Of a stretch of DNA of 64,000 nucleotides, positions 44,301 to 57,079 are shown one piece after another. Within the stretch, counting starts at the first letter, position 1; each line of letters begins with the position of its first letter. This DNA is from Atkinsonella hypoxylon (Eukaryota; Ascomycota; Sordariomycetes; Hypocreales; Clavicipitaceae). Below the pieces are notes generated by a model. That model had not been told where the DNA came from, did not search any database, and saw only the letters and a list, made by a program, of their open reading frames with translations. Location of the stretch: contig JFHB01000035.1 in the NCBI GenBank assembly GCA_000729835.1, forward strand, positions 124,001 through 188,000, written 5' to 3'. The position numbers and the translations under genes are program-made.

Positions 44301-45461
44301 GCCTGTGGCCTGCTTGTCTGGAAGGACCCAAGATACCACTTGCCTTTTACCCTTTACGTCAAGGTACCTACTACCGTCACGCGCCAACCCTGATTCTGGT
44401 GACAGTTATACCCTTGGACAAACATACATGTAGTCATTAGACCTTTCTTATGGCAATGTTTAATGCTAGTGCTGTCTTACAATTTGATAACCAGCTGGTC
44501 ATTGTCACCAACATCCAGTGTAGGTTGGCGCGCGACTAGGTACCTACCTAGGTACCTAGGCACCAATAGTGACTGATTGACCTAGTAAGTGACTGAGTGA
44601 CTGACTAAGTGACTAACGCTCGATGCGGTTACCGGAGTACCCTCCCCTCCACCTGGCTGTCACCCGTCAATCCACCACGCTTCGACTAAAAGTAACTGAC
44701 AATGTTCAATGTTTATCCACCCGTCCGCCCGCCCGCCCTCCCTCCTTCCTTCCACCCTCGTCCGTATCCGTCCCTCCCCTCGTCGCGCCCCCGCCCCACC
44801 ACGCCCGCTACGTGATAGCTCCAGCCAGCTTCTTCGGCATCCCGCCATCTCTGCCCAACTATTATTACCAACTACTGCTCAAAGCCGTCTGGCCACGTCC
44901 CGGGATCTGGCCAGGGTTTCTAACTCCCCTCCGTCAGCACTCGCGCCAAATCTCCTTGTCACTGGACGGCCTCAGCATCTGTGTACACTACAATACTTGC
45001 CCGGAACCTGGGACACGACAGCCAACGGCTCATATGTCATCATAGCTGGTCTGCGCGATCCCAAGTTAGGTATACCATTGAGGCCTCGTGGTTCCAGACT
45101 CGTTCGCTCAGTTCGTTCACTCTCACACGCCCCCATGCCAGCCTCTCGCTGCTGAGACGTTGGGAATTTCCCCATGTTGAGGACCAAAGTCCATCAATCG
45201 ACACTCCTGCCGAGCGTCGTCGCCCTTGGCTTTCGGCCAAGAGCTGCCCGTTCTTTGGTACTAAGTACGGAGCACTATTCCTTCATCACTGCCATTAACT
45301 CGCTTAAGCTGCTTGATCCGGCCTCTGGCCTTTTCTGGTCTCCCGTCTCTGGTCCGATCCTTTCGCCCCTCTAGTGCATTAGTTCTTGGTTGGAAAGCTA
45401 GCCCTTTTTACCTCGTTCCTGATGTGTCTGTGTTCCGTGGCTGTACCTCGAACGCACAAAC
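41337..45461. other. Gene-poor region, promoter and leader of the Zn2Cys6 gene at right end
   Basis: No intact gene is recognised in 4 kb. Short tandem words occur at about 43608-43650 (acaacgtac variants), a C20 run at 44024-44043, and AGGTACCT/CTGAGTGA-like repeats at 44537-44620. From about 44710 the sequence is strongly pyrimidine-rich, as expected of a long fungal 5' leader for the gene at 45462. Confidence 0.5.
44024..44043. repeat. C20 homopolymer
   Basis: Twenty consecutive C residues in non-coding sequence. Confidence 0.85.
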
Positions 45462-48400
45462 ATGGATCCAGGTCCAGGTCCAGATGGCAAACGCCCTCGT
45501 CTCGGGTCTTGGTCTTCATCTGCTCCAGCCGGGACTTCTCTCCCTCATCCTCATAGCTCGACAACTCCACGGCCTCATCCTGCTCCTCTTCCGCCTCACT
45601 CTGCCTCTCATCCACACCACCATTCCGGTCCAAGTCCATATCAACCGTCATACCCACCGCGAACAAGCGACCACGGTTCTGCTCCTCCTCCGTCTTCCAA
45701 TCACCCTCCTGCAGGCGCAGCTTCTCTTTCAGGTTCCCTTCCAGTGGCCACACATGGTCTTGCGCAATCTCAACATTCTGAGCTCGAACGAAGACATCTC
45801 GAACAGGAGACACTTGCTCCCATGCAAGATCACTTTCGACAGCCTGGTCCTCCCCAGCAACAACAACAACAGCAGCAGCAACAGCAGCAACAGCAAGTCG
45901 CAAATCAACCGCAATCCCCGGCTCATCCTCCCTACCATCATCAATATTCTCCTAGAGACTCGCTGATAAAACATGAGTCTGCTGACGACGGCCGGCGATC
46001 TAACTCAGCCCGCGGCCATGCGACGGACTCTCTACCTCATGCATCACAACCTTCACCGGCCTCGCATCCTGCTCCTACTCCTGCGCCTGCTCCTCCTCCT
46101 CCGCCGACGCCCCAACAGCATCAACAGCAGCCAGGCGCTTATTCTACTGAGGCTCACCAACGACACTTGGGATACGAAAACGGTCCTTCGATGCCTCCGG
46201 CTCCTGGAGTATACCGTCCTCCGACTTATCCTCCTCCAACACCGGCTCTCCAGCCCACTTACGAATCTCACTCAAGTTACCCTCCGGCGCCTGAACAATT
46301 CTATGGAGTATACGCTTCATCATCATCATCTGCAAAGAAGAAGAACACGAGAGCATCCCAGGTACTGCGCAACTTTGTCTAGAAGTCCTTTTTTTTCTTT
46401 TTGAACGACTTGCAGTCTCCTTGACAACATCGAGATGATTCCAGCGCCATGCGATAGATAGACTAACACGTACCTGTAGGCCTGCGACCAATGTCGCCAG
46501 CTCAAAGCGAAGTGCGATGAAACTAAGCCGTGTAAGACATGTCGGGATAAAGGCACAGAATGTCGATATCGTAATCCAGTCCCCAAAGCGTACGTCTGTC
46601 ATAAGCAATTTCGATTTGCACCAGCAGGTTCCTCTTGACTGTACCTGTGCTCTGACCCCCGCAATCTTGCTAACACGATACTTGCAGTACGGATAAAGCT
46701 CAAGCTGACATATTGGAGGGTATAAACTCTCTTCACAACAACATGGACAGATTGATGTCCCAGTGTCAGCGTTTAGAGGCTCGTATGACCAATTTGGAGT
46801 CAGTACATCAAACTATTGTCAATGGATACGGTAAAAGAGATTCATTTGTGGACGATGAGGTCAAAGCTCCTCAACGGTCCTCGTTCCATCTCGACGACGA
46901 GTCTGAGGCTCAGTTCTACAGTGAGACCCCTCGCGAATACCCGGAACGCGCGACAATGCAATTTATGGCAGAAGAGGAATTGGAGCAGGAACCTGGTGAA
47001 CCTGTACCGCCAGGTGAACCTGCTATACCGCTTAACCACACGACTCTGGCTGGCCTGCTTCTGAAGTGGCCTGTCATACGGGATCTTGTTAAGCCTCATC
47101 TAGAAAGCCAGGGTATTCGACACGTTACTGAGTACCCTATTAGCAACGAGCAGAACAGAGGCGCTTTGATTGTGTATGGACGCGGGGAGGACTCTCATCC
47201 TTCTTGTACGCCCAAGGAGTTCCAACCAGACCATGGCCATGTAGACATGGCCGATGATTCCTCAGATACAGCCTCTCCCTCACCGCTTACTGATTGGGGC
47301 CACCTGGGCGGACTTAGTCCTGCTGACCAGGTGGTGGAATACAAAGGTGGTGTTCTTGCCAGTGACGGAAACCCCGATTTCAGCGAAAACAAAGTGTGGA
47401 GCTACGTCAACAGCTTCCAAACACATATCCTTAATATGCATCCCATTATACAGCCAAAAGTTCTACACGGATGGGTTCAGCATTTTCTAGATACCTTGCC
47501 GTCCAGGCCGACTCGCTCAAAATTCCACAAATCGCCTGGAACTGCTTTTGCAGTTAACAATGCCGCTTCGAATATCGTAACAGAAATGACAGGGATAAAG
47601 CGGAAGCGGTCTCCTGGTCCTGATGGGTTCGAGACACCATTGACGCCTGGCGCTGTTAGGTCTGGCAGGCCGGAACGATCGATCCACAACGCTCTCATTT
47701 TGACAGTTCTGGCACTCGGCAAGATATGTCAGGCCAGAGACCGTGTACCTGATGCTGTGCACCATACTGAAACTACGTTGCAATCCAGTCCTCTGATACG
47801 GAACGGCGTATCACCTTCGCCCTGCCAAGGTTCACCTCCCAGCGTGTCTTCGAATTCCCAGTCTTCGGGCCTGACCTCTCCAAAAGATCTAGAGCGCGGG
47901 TTTCAGAGTCGCCGCTCATCTATTCAGGGAAGTGCAAGCAGTACCGTGCGATATGGTCTGGGTTTGAAGAAGAACTATGAGGCGATACCTGGACTTGAGT
48001 ACTTTGCGTTCGCCACAGACATCCTGGGAAACCATGCAGGTGCTTACAAGAATATGAAGCATGTGTACGCTCTCATTCTCGCTGGCCTCTATCATGGCCA
48101 ACTAGCCAGGCCAATGGAGAGCTTTGCCTTTATTCACCAAGCAGGCCATAAGTTGCAGGTCATAATGCGGCCGTAAGTTTCTCCTTGATCTTTCTATGCG
48201 CCACTCTCTCGTCCCCGCCGTCTTTCAACCTTTGACCGCTTTCTCAACAAAGATGACGACATTAACTGGCCTTTTTAGAAGTCTTGAAAAGCTGCGTCGG
48301 ATCAAGCAAACATTGACAATGATTCAAGATACAAAATATAACCAGCTGGCCCTCACTTTTTGGACATGCCTGCAATTGGAAAGGTGAGTGGAAGGCAACC

Positions 48401-49463
48401 TCATGTTTTGATTTTGCGCTAGTGACGATCATACTGTCATACTGAATGCTATTGGCAACAGCGACTTGATAGCAGAGCTGCGTTTGCCTCCATCCGGGCT
48501 GCTTTCGTACGAGGCCAACATGCCGCACCCGAACATGAGTATGCTCGAGGGCTTCGATCAAAAAGTTCTCGACAGTTATCCGGCTCAATTGTACCTTCGT
48601 ACGCATCTCAACAGCATCCACCGCATGTTCTATGGACCAGACACAGACAAGGATGCGGATGCAAAGGAGATGGACCCCAAGTTCAACAACGTGGGCTCTG
48701 TGGCGGATGCCGTATCTGACATGAAGTGGGTGGCCAAAAGCTTCGCTTTCAAGGAGAGCGACCCGCCAGCGGGAGATATCCTCTCAGCAAGGTTGCGCGC
48801 CAAATACTGGGGTGCCCAAGTTATCACATATCGACCATTTATTCGCCTGATCTTGCAATGGTCCGACTCGATGCAGAATCACCCGTCAAGTCCCGCCGGT
48901 TTCGCATTATCCGAGTTTCGCCAAGGGGTATCTGCACCCATCATCGATCCGTCTGCTAAGTCACCTAGAGAAATCTCAGATGCAGTCAAGGAGTATGCGA
49001 AGCGAGGCATCAAGGCCCTGATTGAGAGTACGCGAGCATTCCATAATCTCGGGCCCGAACGTCCCATCATAACCAACGTTTTTGGGACGGCTTATGCGTA
49101 AGTCATCCCCGATCCAATTAGGGACCAATTGGAATACTGACAATTTCATACTTGGTCTGCAGTCAATGGGGTAATTTGTTGGTTCTGTCGGCCTGCTCAC
49201 AGAACAGTGTGCTCAAAGATTGGGTACCAATGGATCTGCTACAGACTTTATTCATCCGGACCATTGCGTTCTTGAGGCAGTCGAGTTCAGCCACAAGTTC
49301 TCTGAGAATCGATATGCATATTCTTGAAGGTTTGTCACGAGACTTGTTTGGGCGTGACGATGTCAAGGCGACGGGGAGCTTCTCGAGCAATAGCAGTTTA
49401 CAAACACCCAAGCTCCCCATGGCGGCTCCGCCAAACGTTTCCAGCGCAGCTAGAGCTGACTGA
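45462..49463 (+). CDS. Zn(II)2Cys6 fungal transcription factor, long N-terminus
   Basis: Six exons (45462-46361, 46480-46589, 46688-48172, 48279-48383, 48462-49097, 49163-49463) keep frame and give 1178 residues. Residues 1-300 are a low-complexity Pro/His/Ser/Gln region with a 14-Gln run (about residue 131). The binuclear zinc cluster is coded mostly by the second exon: Cys302, 305, 312, 318, 321 and 328 (spacing 2-6-5-2-6). It is followed by a basic linker and a coiled-coil-like helix (ILEGINSLHNNMDRLMSQCQRLEARM). The central and C-terminal parts match the alpha-helical fungal transcription-factor homology region (EYFAFATDILGN, LALTFWTCLQLE, AKYWGAQVITYRPFI). It is a nuclear DNA-binding regulator; target genes are unknown. 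The cluster lies in the middle of the protein rather than near the N-terminus. Confidence 0.9.
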
Positions 49464-51024
49464 TGCGTCCTTGAACCTGTCAACATTGATCTGCACAGTC
49501 CAATTAGCGCAACTGAATCATCAATCAATCAAATGGAAAAAACGAGATTTCCATTCTCCTTTCAATGCTTGGATACCCGTGGAATGGAGTTGCGAGGCTT
49601 TTTGGCTATAACCCTTTTTTCTTCTGGGGACGCGGTGTCTCCCCTTTTACCCTCCTGTCCTTTTTTTTTTTTTTTTTTTTCAACAATGCCGTCGAAGGAG
49701 TCGTACTATCGATTGCGCAATGCATAATTGCAGTATCTGTAGGGCGCGAACACTGAAAGTATTGGCACTAAAACGCACACAGAGACAAAGACGGCGCTTC
49801 GGCTGCGGGCAACACGCATGCAAATGCCATTGACATGCGTATTAGGGATCCAAAATGACCAAGTACCGCCGCCTTCTTCCACATCTTTTCTTCTGTTCAG
49901 ATTCGGTTACACGCTGTATACATATTCATCACAGCGTGTCCTCACAATTTTGATGAAACATACGCACTGCATGGCGAAAGCTCGGCTCGGTTTGTTTTTT
50001 TCTCTTTGATCTCGCAGCTCAAACTTTGACTTTCTTTTCCTTGGCCATTTAGCGCTGACGATATTTTGTCTATACTGTCTGCAACTTTCGTGACTTGGTA
50101 TTTAGCAGAATACTTTTGTATACCCCAGGGTGGACGTGGAGGACATACCAGGGATGGGTTTAAGCCGTCTCCTTGTTGAAAGTACAAGTACAGGGGATGG
50201 GCAGTGAGAACAGCTCTTGGGGAAAGAGGCATACGCAGAGATGAGCTTACAATTGGTCCTTAGTAGAGGAGGAATCGAAGCAATGACTGGGATTTCAAGA
50301 CTTTGGGCGGATCAGACAGTTACCAAGCTACTGGTGCCTATCGTGCCTATCGTGCCTACTGTGCCTACTGGTGCGTAGAGGGTGCGACTTAGCGGCGACA
50401 AGCAATGAAGGAAAAGACCAATCGAGTTGGACTTGGCTCTTGTGAAGAAGATGTCACCGGTAGTGGCAGTTGTGGGCCTTGGTAACGAGGATAAACGAGG
50501 ATGATGCCGGTCGCCCACGAGCAGGCGTGATGCCTGTTTGTATAAGGCAGGTGAAGGGAGAAGAGGGTCATGCAGTTTCCCAGATGATGGCTCGGGAAGA
50601 ATGCCGTGAGCGAAGTCAACGTGCCCTGCTTGCTGCCTCATGTAAGACGTATAAAAGAGGAACATAGCACTGTAGGTATAGACGATCGACATGGTTGGTG
50701 ATTGGAAAGTTACTCAGCGATGCAAGCCTTGGCCTCGTATCATTTTTGGTACAAACCGATGAAGTATTTTGTCAAATGGAATAAATACCAAGGTGTTGCG
50801 GGTTAGCCTTGGCACGCATGCTCTCAACGCTAGAAACTCGCATCTCGGTCGATGAGAATCGGCTAGAAGCATTCTGGTCTGACCTTGACATGGCTGTTGT
50901 CAAACTTGCATCGATCCAGCCACGGCTGCTTCCCTGCCCACCTGACCTCCGCCACTTGTAGATTGGTGCGGAATGGGCTGAACGGTGGCATCTCATGCGG
51001 TGCGGAACCAAAGAATATACATGA

Positions 51025-51073
51025 TTACAATATATAAATACAATATATAAATAAAATATGTAAATAAAATATA
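51025..51073. repeat. AT-rich tandem repeat
   Basis: About three and a half copies of a roughly 14-base unit close to acaatatataaata, with small changes between copies. Confidence 0.75.
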
Positions 51074-52144
51074 TTCTGGCGGCACTCTGCTGAAAAGAGA
51101 TTGTTATGGTCGCCCAGTGGGAAAATCGGACAAGGTAAAACCGGATCTCTCCATCTCGATTTTGCTGCGCTCGGTCTTTGGCAACAATCTAAGGGATGCA
51201 TGTCTCGAATTAGGTTTTGAGAAATACCTAGTCTCGGGACCTGTTGTGCATGTTGTTTCCAAAGCTCGCTTCCCGACACGGTGTGTCACCGCCAGCTGTA
51301 CGGAGTAGCGAGTATGACAATGGCTTTTCTTTTAGATTTCACGAAGCAGAGTGAACAGGCCGCCCTGCTTCAATGCCGTCCGTACCGCAGGCGGCAAACG
51401 ATTCGCTGCCTTTGGCCCAGTTCTTCTCGGTCTCGGGCAAGAGCACCAAAAAGCAACGGCAAACCGGGCTAAAATTACCGACAGTGTTCAAGCGCCCTGT
51501 AACGCGACTGGGCACTTGGCAGCCCGTCGGGCAGGACGAATGGGGGGCGGGAGAGAGCGCCTCTGGTTATTTATTGAATCGGTGCAACCACACCGGCTTC
51601 GTCTGGACGGTTGGTTCGGCCGAATTGCATATGCAGCGCGTGCCTGCCATTGTGCACCGCGGCCCCTTCGAAGGTCCTGCCTGCATGCATGCAAGCAGGC
51701 AGCCCATCCATTGCGGGCCGTTTCGTTTCTGAGTAATTGTGCACACGAACAGTAACTATAGAGGTGTCTTTTTAGAAGAAAAAAAAAACTTTAAAAATAA
51801 AACAATAAAAATCGCGGGAGAGCAAAGGAAAGGGATGCCGTTAATTTTTTTTTTTTTTTTTTCCCAAGCGTCTCCTTTACAATTCGGTCCATCTTGGATT
51901 GGGACGACAGACAAACCGCGCCCGGGTAGTCCGTGCCGATTTTTTGCCATGTCTCAGCCCGTGGGCTCCACTTTCGCCCGCCCCCGGTCCCCGCTCAAGC
52001 CACTGTTCGCTCTGTAAGCGCCCAGGCGGGTACACGACCAATAGTGCCGAGCAGTCCTCTCCATCCCGGATACTATTCTTGGACTTGGATGGCGTGGGGG
52101 GTTCCGCTGCTTTGCATAACAGACGTTTGGTGCCGCGTGAGGGA

Positions 52145-52160
52145 GGGGGGGGGGGGGGGG
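52145..52160. repeat. G16 homopolymer
   Basis: Sixteen consecutive G residues about 220 bp upstream of the DUF3455 start codon. Confidence 0.85.
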
Positions 52161-52377
52161 TTCTCCAATCCAGGTCATAGGTTATATATCAAGTCGGCGG
52201 ATTTCCCTGCCCATTGTTCTTTCAACAAAAATCTCTGTACCACCTTGCCCTACGGTATTTATTATCTCGACATAGCCCAGGTGTTGTTTTTGTTGTTGTT
52301 TATTTTTGTTGTTGTTGTTGTTTTTTTTTTTTTTTTTCCTTCCCTTAGCCATCTATCTATCCTCCACCACATTCGCC

Positions 52378-53168
52378 ATGTTCAAAACAACGTGCGTTCT
52401 CCTCTCTGCCGCGCTAGCGCTGGCTAGTCCTTGCGCGCCGGCACACAACCCCGTGCCCGTTCTCCCCCAGACCGACGACGGCGGTAAGTTTGAACAATCA
52501 CAATAACAATACATACATAAAAAAAAAAAAAAAACACTAACGCATTCCGCCCCCAAGAAAACCTGCCCCCACCACCGCCCACCGCCACGCTGCTCCATAT
52601 CGCCCTCGGCTTCGGCTACCAAAACTACACCTGCCCCAGCGCCGGCACGACGCCTTCCGCCGACGGCGCCCTCGCCATGCTCTACGACATCACGAGCCTG
52701 TACCCCGGCACCAGCCGCACCAGCCGCACGTCCCTCTCCCGCGCAGAATGGGATGCCCTCCCCTCGCGCGCCCTCTGGTCGCACCGCGTCCCGCTCAACC
52801 TCAACGCCTCGCAGACCGATCCCTTCCCGGCCGACGACGCCCTCCAGCTCGCCGGGCTGGCGCCGCTGCCCTTCCTCGGCCACCACCTCTTCACCGCGGC
52901 AGGCGTGCCCAATTTCGTCCTCGACGGCAGCCAGATCAATGTGCTCTGCGGCAAAGTCGCCGCCGTGCGTGCGCCGCCCCGCGCCGACAAGGGGCCCCAG
53001 GGCACCGGCGCCGTGGCCTGGCTCAAGCTTGACGCCAAGGAGGACAGCGTCGGGGGCGTCAAGACGGTCTATCGCGTGCTCACGAGCGGGGGCAATAGCC
53101 ATGGGTGCGCCCGCCCGGGCCAGCAGGACAGTACCAGCTATGCCGCCATGTACTGGTTCTACGGCTAG
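52378..53168 (+). CDS. Secreted DUF3455 family protein
   Basis: Two exons, 52378-52483 and 52558-53168, are joined in phase 1 over a 74-nt intron that contains an A-run; 238 residues. The first 17-18 residues (MFKTTCVLLSAALALAS) form a signal peptide with a short hydrophobic core and small residues at the cleavage site. The mature part carries the DUF3455 signature: TLLHIALGFGYQNYTC near the start, then GVPNFVLDG, KVAAVRAP, GAVAWLKLDAKEDSVGG and YRVLTSGGNSHGC. Four cysteines probably pair. Fungal members are often mislabelled malate dehydrogenase in databases; no catalytic site is known. Exon 2 is much more GC-rich than its flanks. Confidence 0.88.
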
Positions 53169-53906
53169 CTACTCCGTCACCTGAGATACTCTCCTGGGAC
53201 ATCTTGTCAGATGCCTATATTTCACACCCCCCTCTATAACAAGGAGCTTCGGGCTGCACGGCCCATGACAGGTATTTCGTTTCAGACATTTTGGGGTTTC
53301 CCTAATTGCCGGAGAAAAAAAAAAAATCTTTTTTTTTTTCCAAAACTTGTATATATATATACTCAGCTTTTTATTCCCGAGACCATGGATTTTGTTTATT
53401 TTTTTGGTTTTATTTTTTTCATTTTTTTATTTTTTTATTTTTCAACTACGTTGGGGACTGCATAGCGCCGTTAGCTTGAACTCGCTATTGAATGCGAGCA
53501 ATTGAACCATTGAAATGCGTTCAGCAGACATGAGACAAATGGGGTGAAGAGAAACAGCCTGGCATATAATATACTGCTGTGCCGGACATTTTCACAAAGT
53601 GATTTGTCTATCTATTGGAACTTGGCGTGACTTTGTTTCATGAGCCACTTCGGCGTATGCCTCGACGGGACTACCTTTGAGCATTGCAAAGCTTGCAGTA
53701 CTCATGAAAACATCAAGTCAAGCTTCTCCAAAAGGTCACTGCCAGCCGGCTCTTGCATTGAAGAAAGTCTCGATACGTCCATTAACTGCAGCCATGCCCC
53801 ATGTCCCCCACTCCTTCACGGAAATAGCCCGTGTTCGTCCATCTCAGTTATGACTATTTGACCGCGTACCCCCCCCCCCTGCCCCTGCTACCTTTCCTTT
53901 CCCCCC
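53169..53906. other. Convergent intergenic region
   Basis: This lies between the 3' ends of the DUF3455 gene (+) and the MAP kinase gene (-). It is T-rich with short A/T runs (53318-53339, 53396-53442) and a C10 run at about 53870. No gene is recognised. Confidence 0.55.
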
Positions 53907-55591
53907 TCATCTCCTAGACGCATCAAGACCTGCCTGGAGGTCCTGCTCAAGGCCATTACCATGAGGGACATACTCCTGAGGTCGAGGGTCCTCTGCGGTC
54001 CACTGTCCACCTGCTTGAGGCATCGGCACCTGGCCCGGAGCACTGGGCTGACCCTGCCCAGCCGTGGCTCCTGAGCCGGGGGCACTCCTCACCATTTGAC
54101 GGAACCGCATGACCTCGTCGAGAATTACGCGGCGCATCTCACCAACGTCGTCGATGACCTCGAAGTCGAAGTTGAACGTGGTGGGGGAGTCGGGCTCATC
54201 CGAGGCATCGTGCCAGATATGGAGATACGCGTGCTCGAGAGCCTGCTCCACACTGATTCGAGAAGACGGATCGAATGCAAGCATCCTATCAAGGAGATCG
54301 AGGGCGTCGGGATTGGCCTGGGGAAAGAGGCTGGGGAACGCCTTCTTGGGCATGAACGGCAGATTGCGGACGTATTCTTGTGCACGAGGCGATCCGATTC
54401 GCGACAGCGTCTCCTCGTTTGGAGTGCCGAGGATGTGCAGAATCTGATTGAGCTGGTCGACGTAGTCTCTGCCCTTGAAAAAGGGTCGACTACCAAGCAG
54501 CTCTGCCAGAATACAGCCAACAGACCAAACATCGACTGTTATTCAACAACAACAACAGCAACAACAACAGCAACCACTTGTCAGAAAATCCCAAGGTCAT
54601 GCGACGCATCAAAGAACAGTACGGGACCAGAAGAGGTTCAACATACTTGCTTTGGTGTAGCTCTGAAAGCTGAGCATAATTTCAGGAGCTCGGTACCATC
54701 TGGTGGCAACATATTCCGTCATATATCCGGCGTTTTCTTCCGGGTCTACCGAGAAACCACGTGCGAGGCCAAAATCGCATATCTTCAGTTCGCAATCGGC
54801 ATTGACCAGCAAGTTGCCGGGCTTCAAGTCGCGATGCAACACATTGGCGGAGTGGATATACTTGAGACCGCACAAGATTTGGTAAATGAAAGATTGAAAA
54901 TGAGCATCCGTCAAAGGCTGGCCGGACCTAATGATCGCCGCCAAGTCGCACTCCATCAGTTCTGGATTCGTTCAAGCATTAGCACCTTGATGATACCTGC
55001 TTCCTGAAGCAGGTCGCGATATGTAAAGACGGACCTTCATAAAGATATGTCTCGTTGAATACATCGGGTCGTGGAATGTCCATGTCATACAAACAAGTAA
55101 TCTGCCGAACACGGAAACTGAACGTCAGCGTGTCTTTCCACACCCTTCTCTCCTGTCTTTCGAGTCAGGACTGGGCTGTTCTGGGGGCGTGCTCACATTG
55201 CGATGGCCGCGAAAGTGCTGCAGCAACTTAATCTCGCGCAGGGCACGCTTGGCAAGGATCTTCTTGCTAAACACATTTGTCACCTTTTTAATAGCTACGC
55301 CTTCGTTCGTCTGCGTATTGACGGCGGCACTATGGCACACAGAAAATGGAGAACCGGTCAGCACGGCTCCCAGTCCAACCGCCAGACCATCCATATAGGA
55401 TTGCACAGTGTAGCGGGGTATGGCACATCCAAGATCATGTTTGGCGGTCCAAGACGCGCATAAGCATGCAGAACGTACCAGACGATGCCGTAAGCACCTT
55501 GCCCCAGCTCCTTTGTGACAGTATATCTCTCATCGACAATAAAGTCCTGGTTGAAGACCTTGAAGACCTTGCGTCCCTGGAGGTCGCTCAT
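53907..55591 (-). CDS. SLT2: Cell-wall-integrity MAP kinase, Slt2/Mps1 type
   Basis: Five exons on the minus strand (55479-55591, 55197-55329, 55035-55101, 54647-54961, 53907-54535) give 418 residues in frame. The kinase shows the glycine loop GQGAYGIV (30-37), catalytic Lys52 (VAIKK), HRDLKPGN (147-154), DFG (167-169) and the TEY activation motif (186-188) followed by VATRWYRAPE. TEY and the LMECDLAAIIRSGQ segment place it in the Slt2/Mps1 group that carries cell-wall stress signals from the MKK to transcription factors. The C-terminal 70 residues after the common-docking region are Gln/Pro/Gly-rich as usual. Intron 4 contains an (ACA)n-like repeat. Start ATG 55591 (MSDLQGRK). Confidence 0.95.
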
Positions 55592-57079
55592 GGCCACGTT
55601 CGTCTGGGCGCAGAGCTGCGCGCTTGGTGGTCGAGGCGGGAGGGGGAGAGGGGGGGGGGGGGAATTGCTGGAGGCAGCGAGGGGGCAACGAGCAGTCAGC
55701 GCGGCGATAGGTTCTCTATGCTGTCGGTATGGCGTAGGACGTAAGAGAAAGCCTTGGTCACAAGGCGAGCGAGGTTGGAATTAAAGAGCCAGTGTGACGG
55801 CAATCGTGTAGCGAGAGAAACGAAATATATGTTGCTCGCCAAAATGGGCCGCACGCACGGATATGAATGACAGTTGGGGCGGGGAAAGCTTTTTGTACAG
55901 CGGACAGCAGACGGCGGACGGCGGACAGCTGCTCACCCGCCGCCCCGGCCTCAGGGGCAGGGCAGGACAGGGCCGTCAAAGTCAGGGGAGGGGAGAACGG
56001 TTGGTGGGGCAGATGGGCCCCGCGAATATGGATGGGGCCGTAGCCGAAGACAGCGAGACAGCGAGACAGGACGTCGAAGTGGACATGGAATGGACGCATG
56101 CAAAATTGGAACGGCGAGTACTTAGTCGGCCCTTTCTATCTATCTGCATCTAAGCCTACCAGGTTGTCTTGTCTTTGGTCTAGCTCCAGTGACCCGGGGT
56201 TGCTCTCTCCTTCACATATTCGCCGTTCCCAAACTCCAATCACGCCCCTGCTTCTAAGCGCGCGCCTGCCTCAAATTACAAGCCCATCAAACCTGCCGTG
56301 CCAATGATATCGAACATCGTGAAATAATCATCAGCCTAAAAAAAGAATCTCTTCCAGAAAAAAAAAATTCCATCACTATACTATCCATCCTATGCTCGTT
56401 CGTCATTTTCGCAATGGTTCAAGAAGGCAGACGTTACGGGAAAAGTCAAAGAGCTCATCGGGCAGCTGCCTGACTGCACACCCCCCTCCCCCTTCCCCCC
56501 CTCCCCCTTCTGCCCCACCTTCCATTTGCGCCCCAATTATTCTTCAGCGCTCAGTAGCCAGCACCAGCACCGCTGCCCCGCCGCCCGATCCAGCCCTACC
56601 ACCTTGAGTAGGGCGGGAAAACTACATGCGCCCACTGAACACGTAAACTTCCATATCCGTTTTCTGGTTCCCTCCGACAATCCGTTAAGGACGTAGTACG
56701 TAGGCAGGGAAAGTCTGATTTGCGGCTCTCCAAAGCTTCAACCTCTCGTAAGCTTATGCATAGCTTCAACGTCATGATGTAACAGACTGCTTGGCAGACC
56801 GTGCCACGTTTTGGTATGATCGCAATGTCTGGTTCGAGGATGCTGCATGTCGTGAGACCAAGCCTTGTTTTCTCCCGAAACTGCCCACACTACCTATTCC
56901 TCGGTAACACACAGTCGCGTTGTTTTCTCGTTGAACCAAAATAAACTTTAAAAACTCTACTACCATTACTAGTCGCCTGTGATGCATTACAAAAAAAATA
57001 AAAGTCTATTGAGCAATTCGCCTCCCCGAATCCTCTACTTTTTATTCCCAGCCTCGCGTCAGAGCATATATTTCCGACT
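55592..57079. other. Upstream region of the MAP kinase
   Basis: This holds the promoter and probable long leader of the minus-strand MAP kinase and the 3' flank of the phosphatase gene. There is a G13 run at 55650-55662. A C-rich/T block at about 56480-56520 is purine-rich on the kinase strand. No other gene is recognised. Confidence 0.55.

Larger units (their letters stand above)
49464..52377. other. Intergenic region with several low-complexity tracts
   Basis: No gene is recognised. It includes T20 at 49661-49680, a tandem gcctat/gcctac stretch at 50336-50372, an AT-rich tandem at 51025-51073, T18 at 51845-51862, G16 at 52145-52160 and a TTG-rich tract ending in T17 at about 52280-52337. 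The last 40 bp are the leader of the DUF3455 gene. Confidence 0.55.

Noticed and set aside
52353..53102. A 249-codon minus-strand frame across the DUF3455 gene
   Set aside because: It is a shadow of the GC-rich exon on the other strand and is replaced by a clear secreted-protein model.
54096..55007. A 303-codon plus-strand frame across the MAP kinase
   Set aside because: It is antisense to conserved kinase exons; the sense strand has all kinase motifs.
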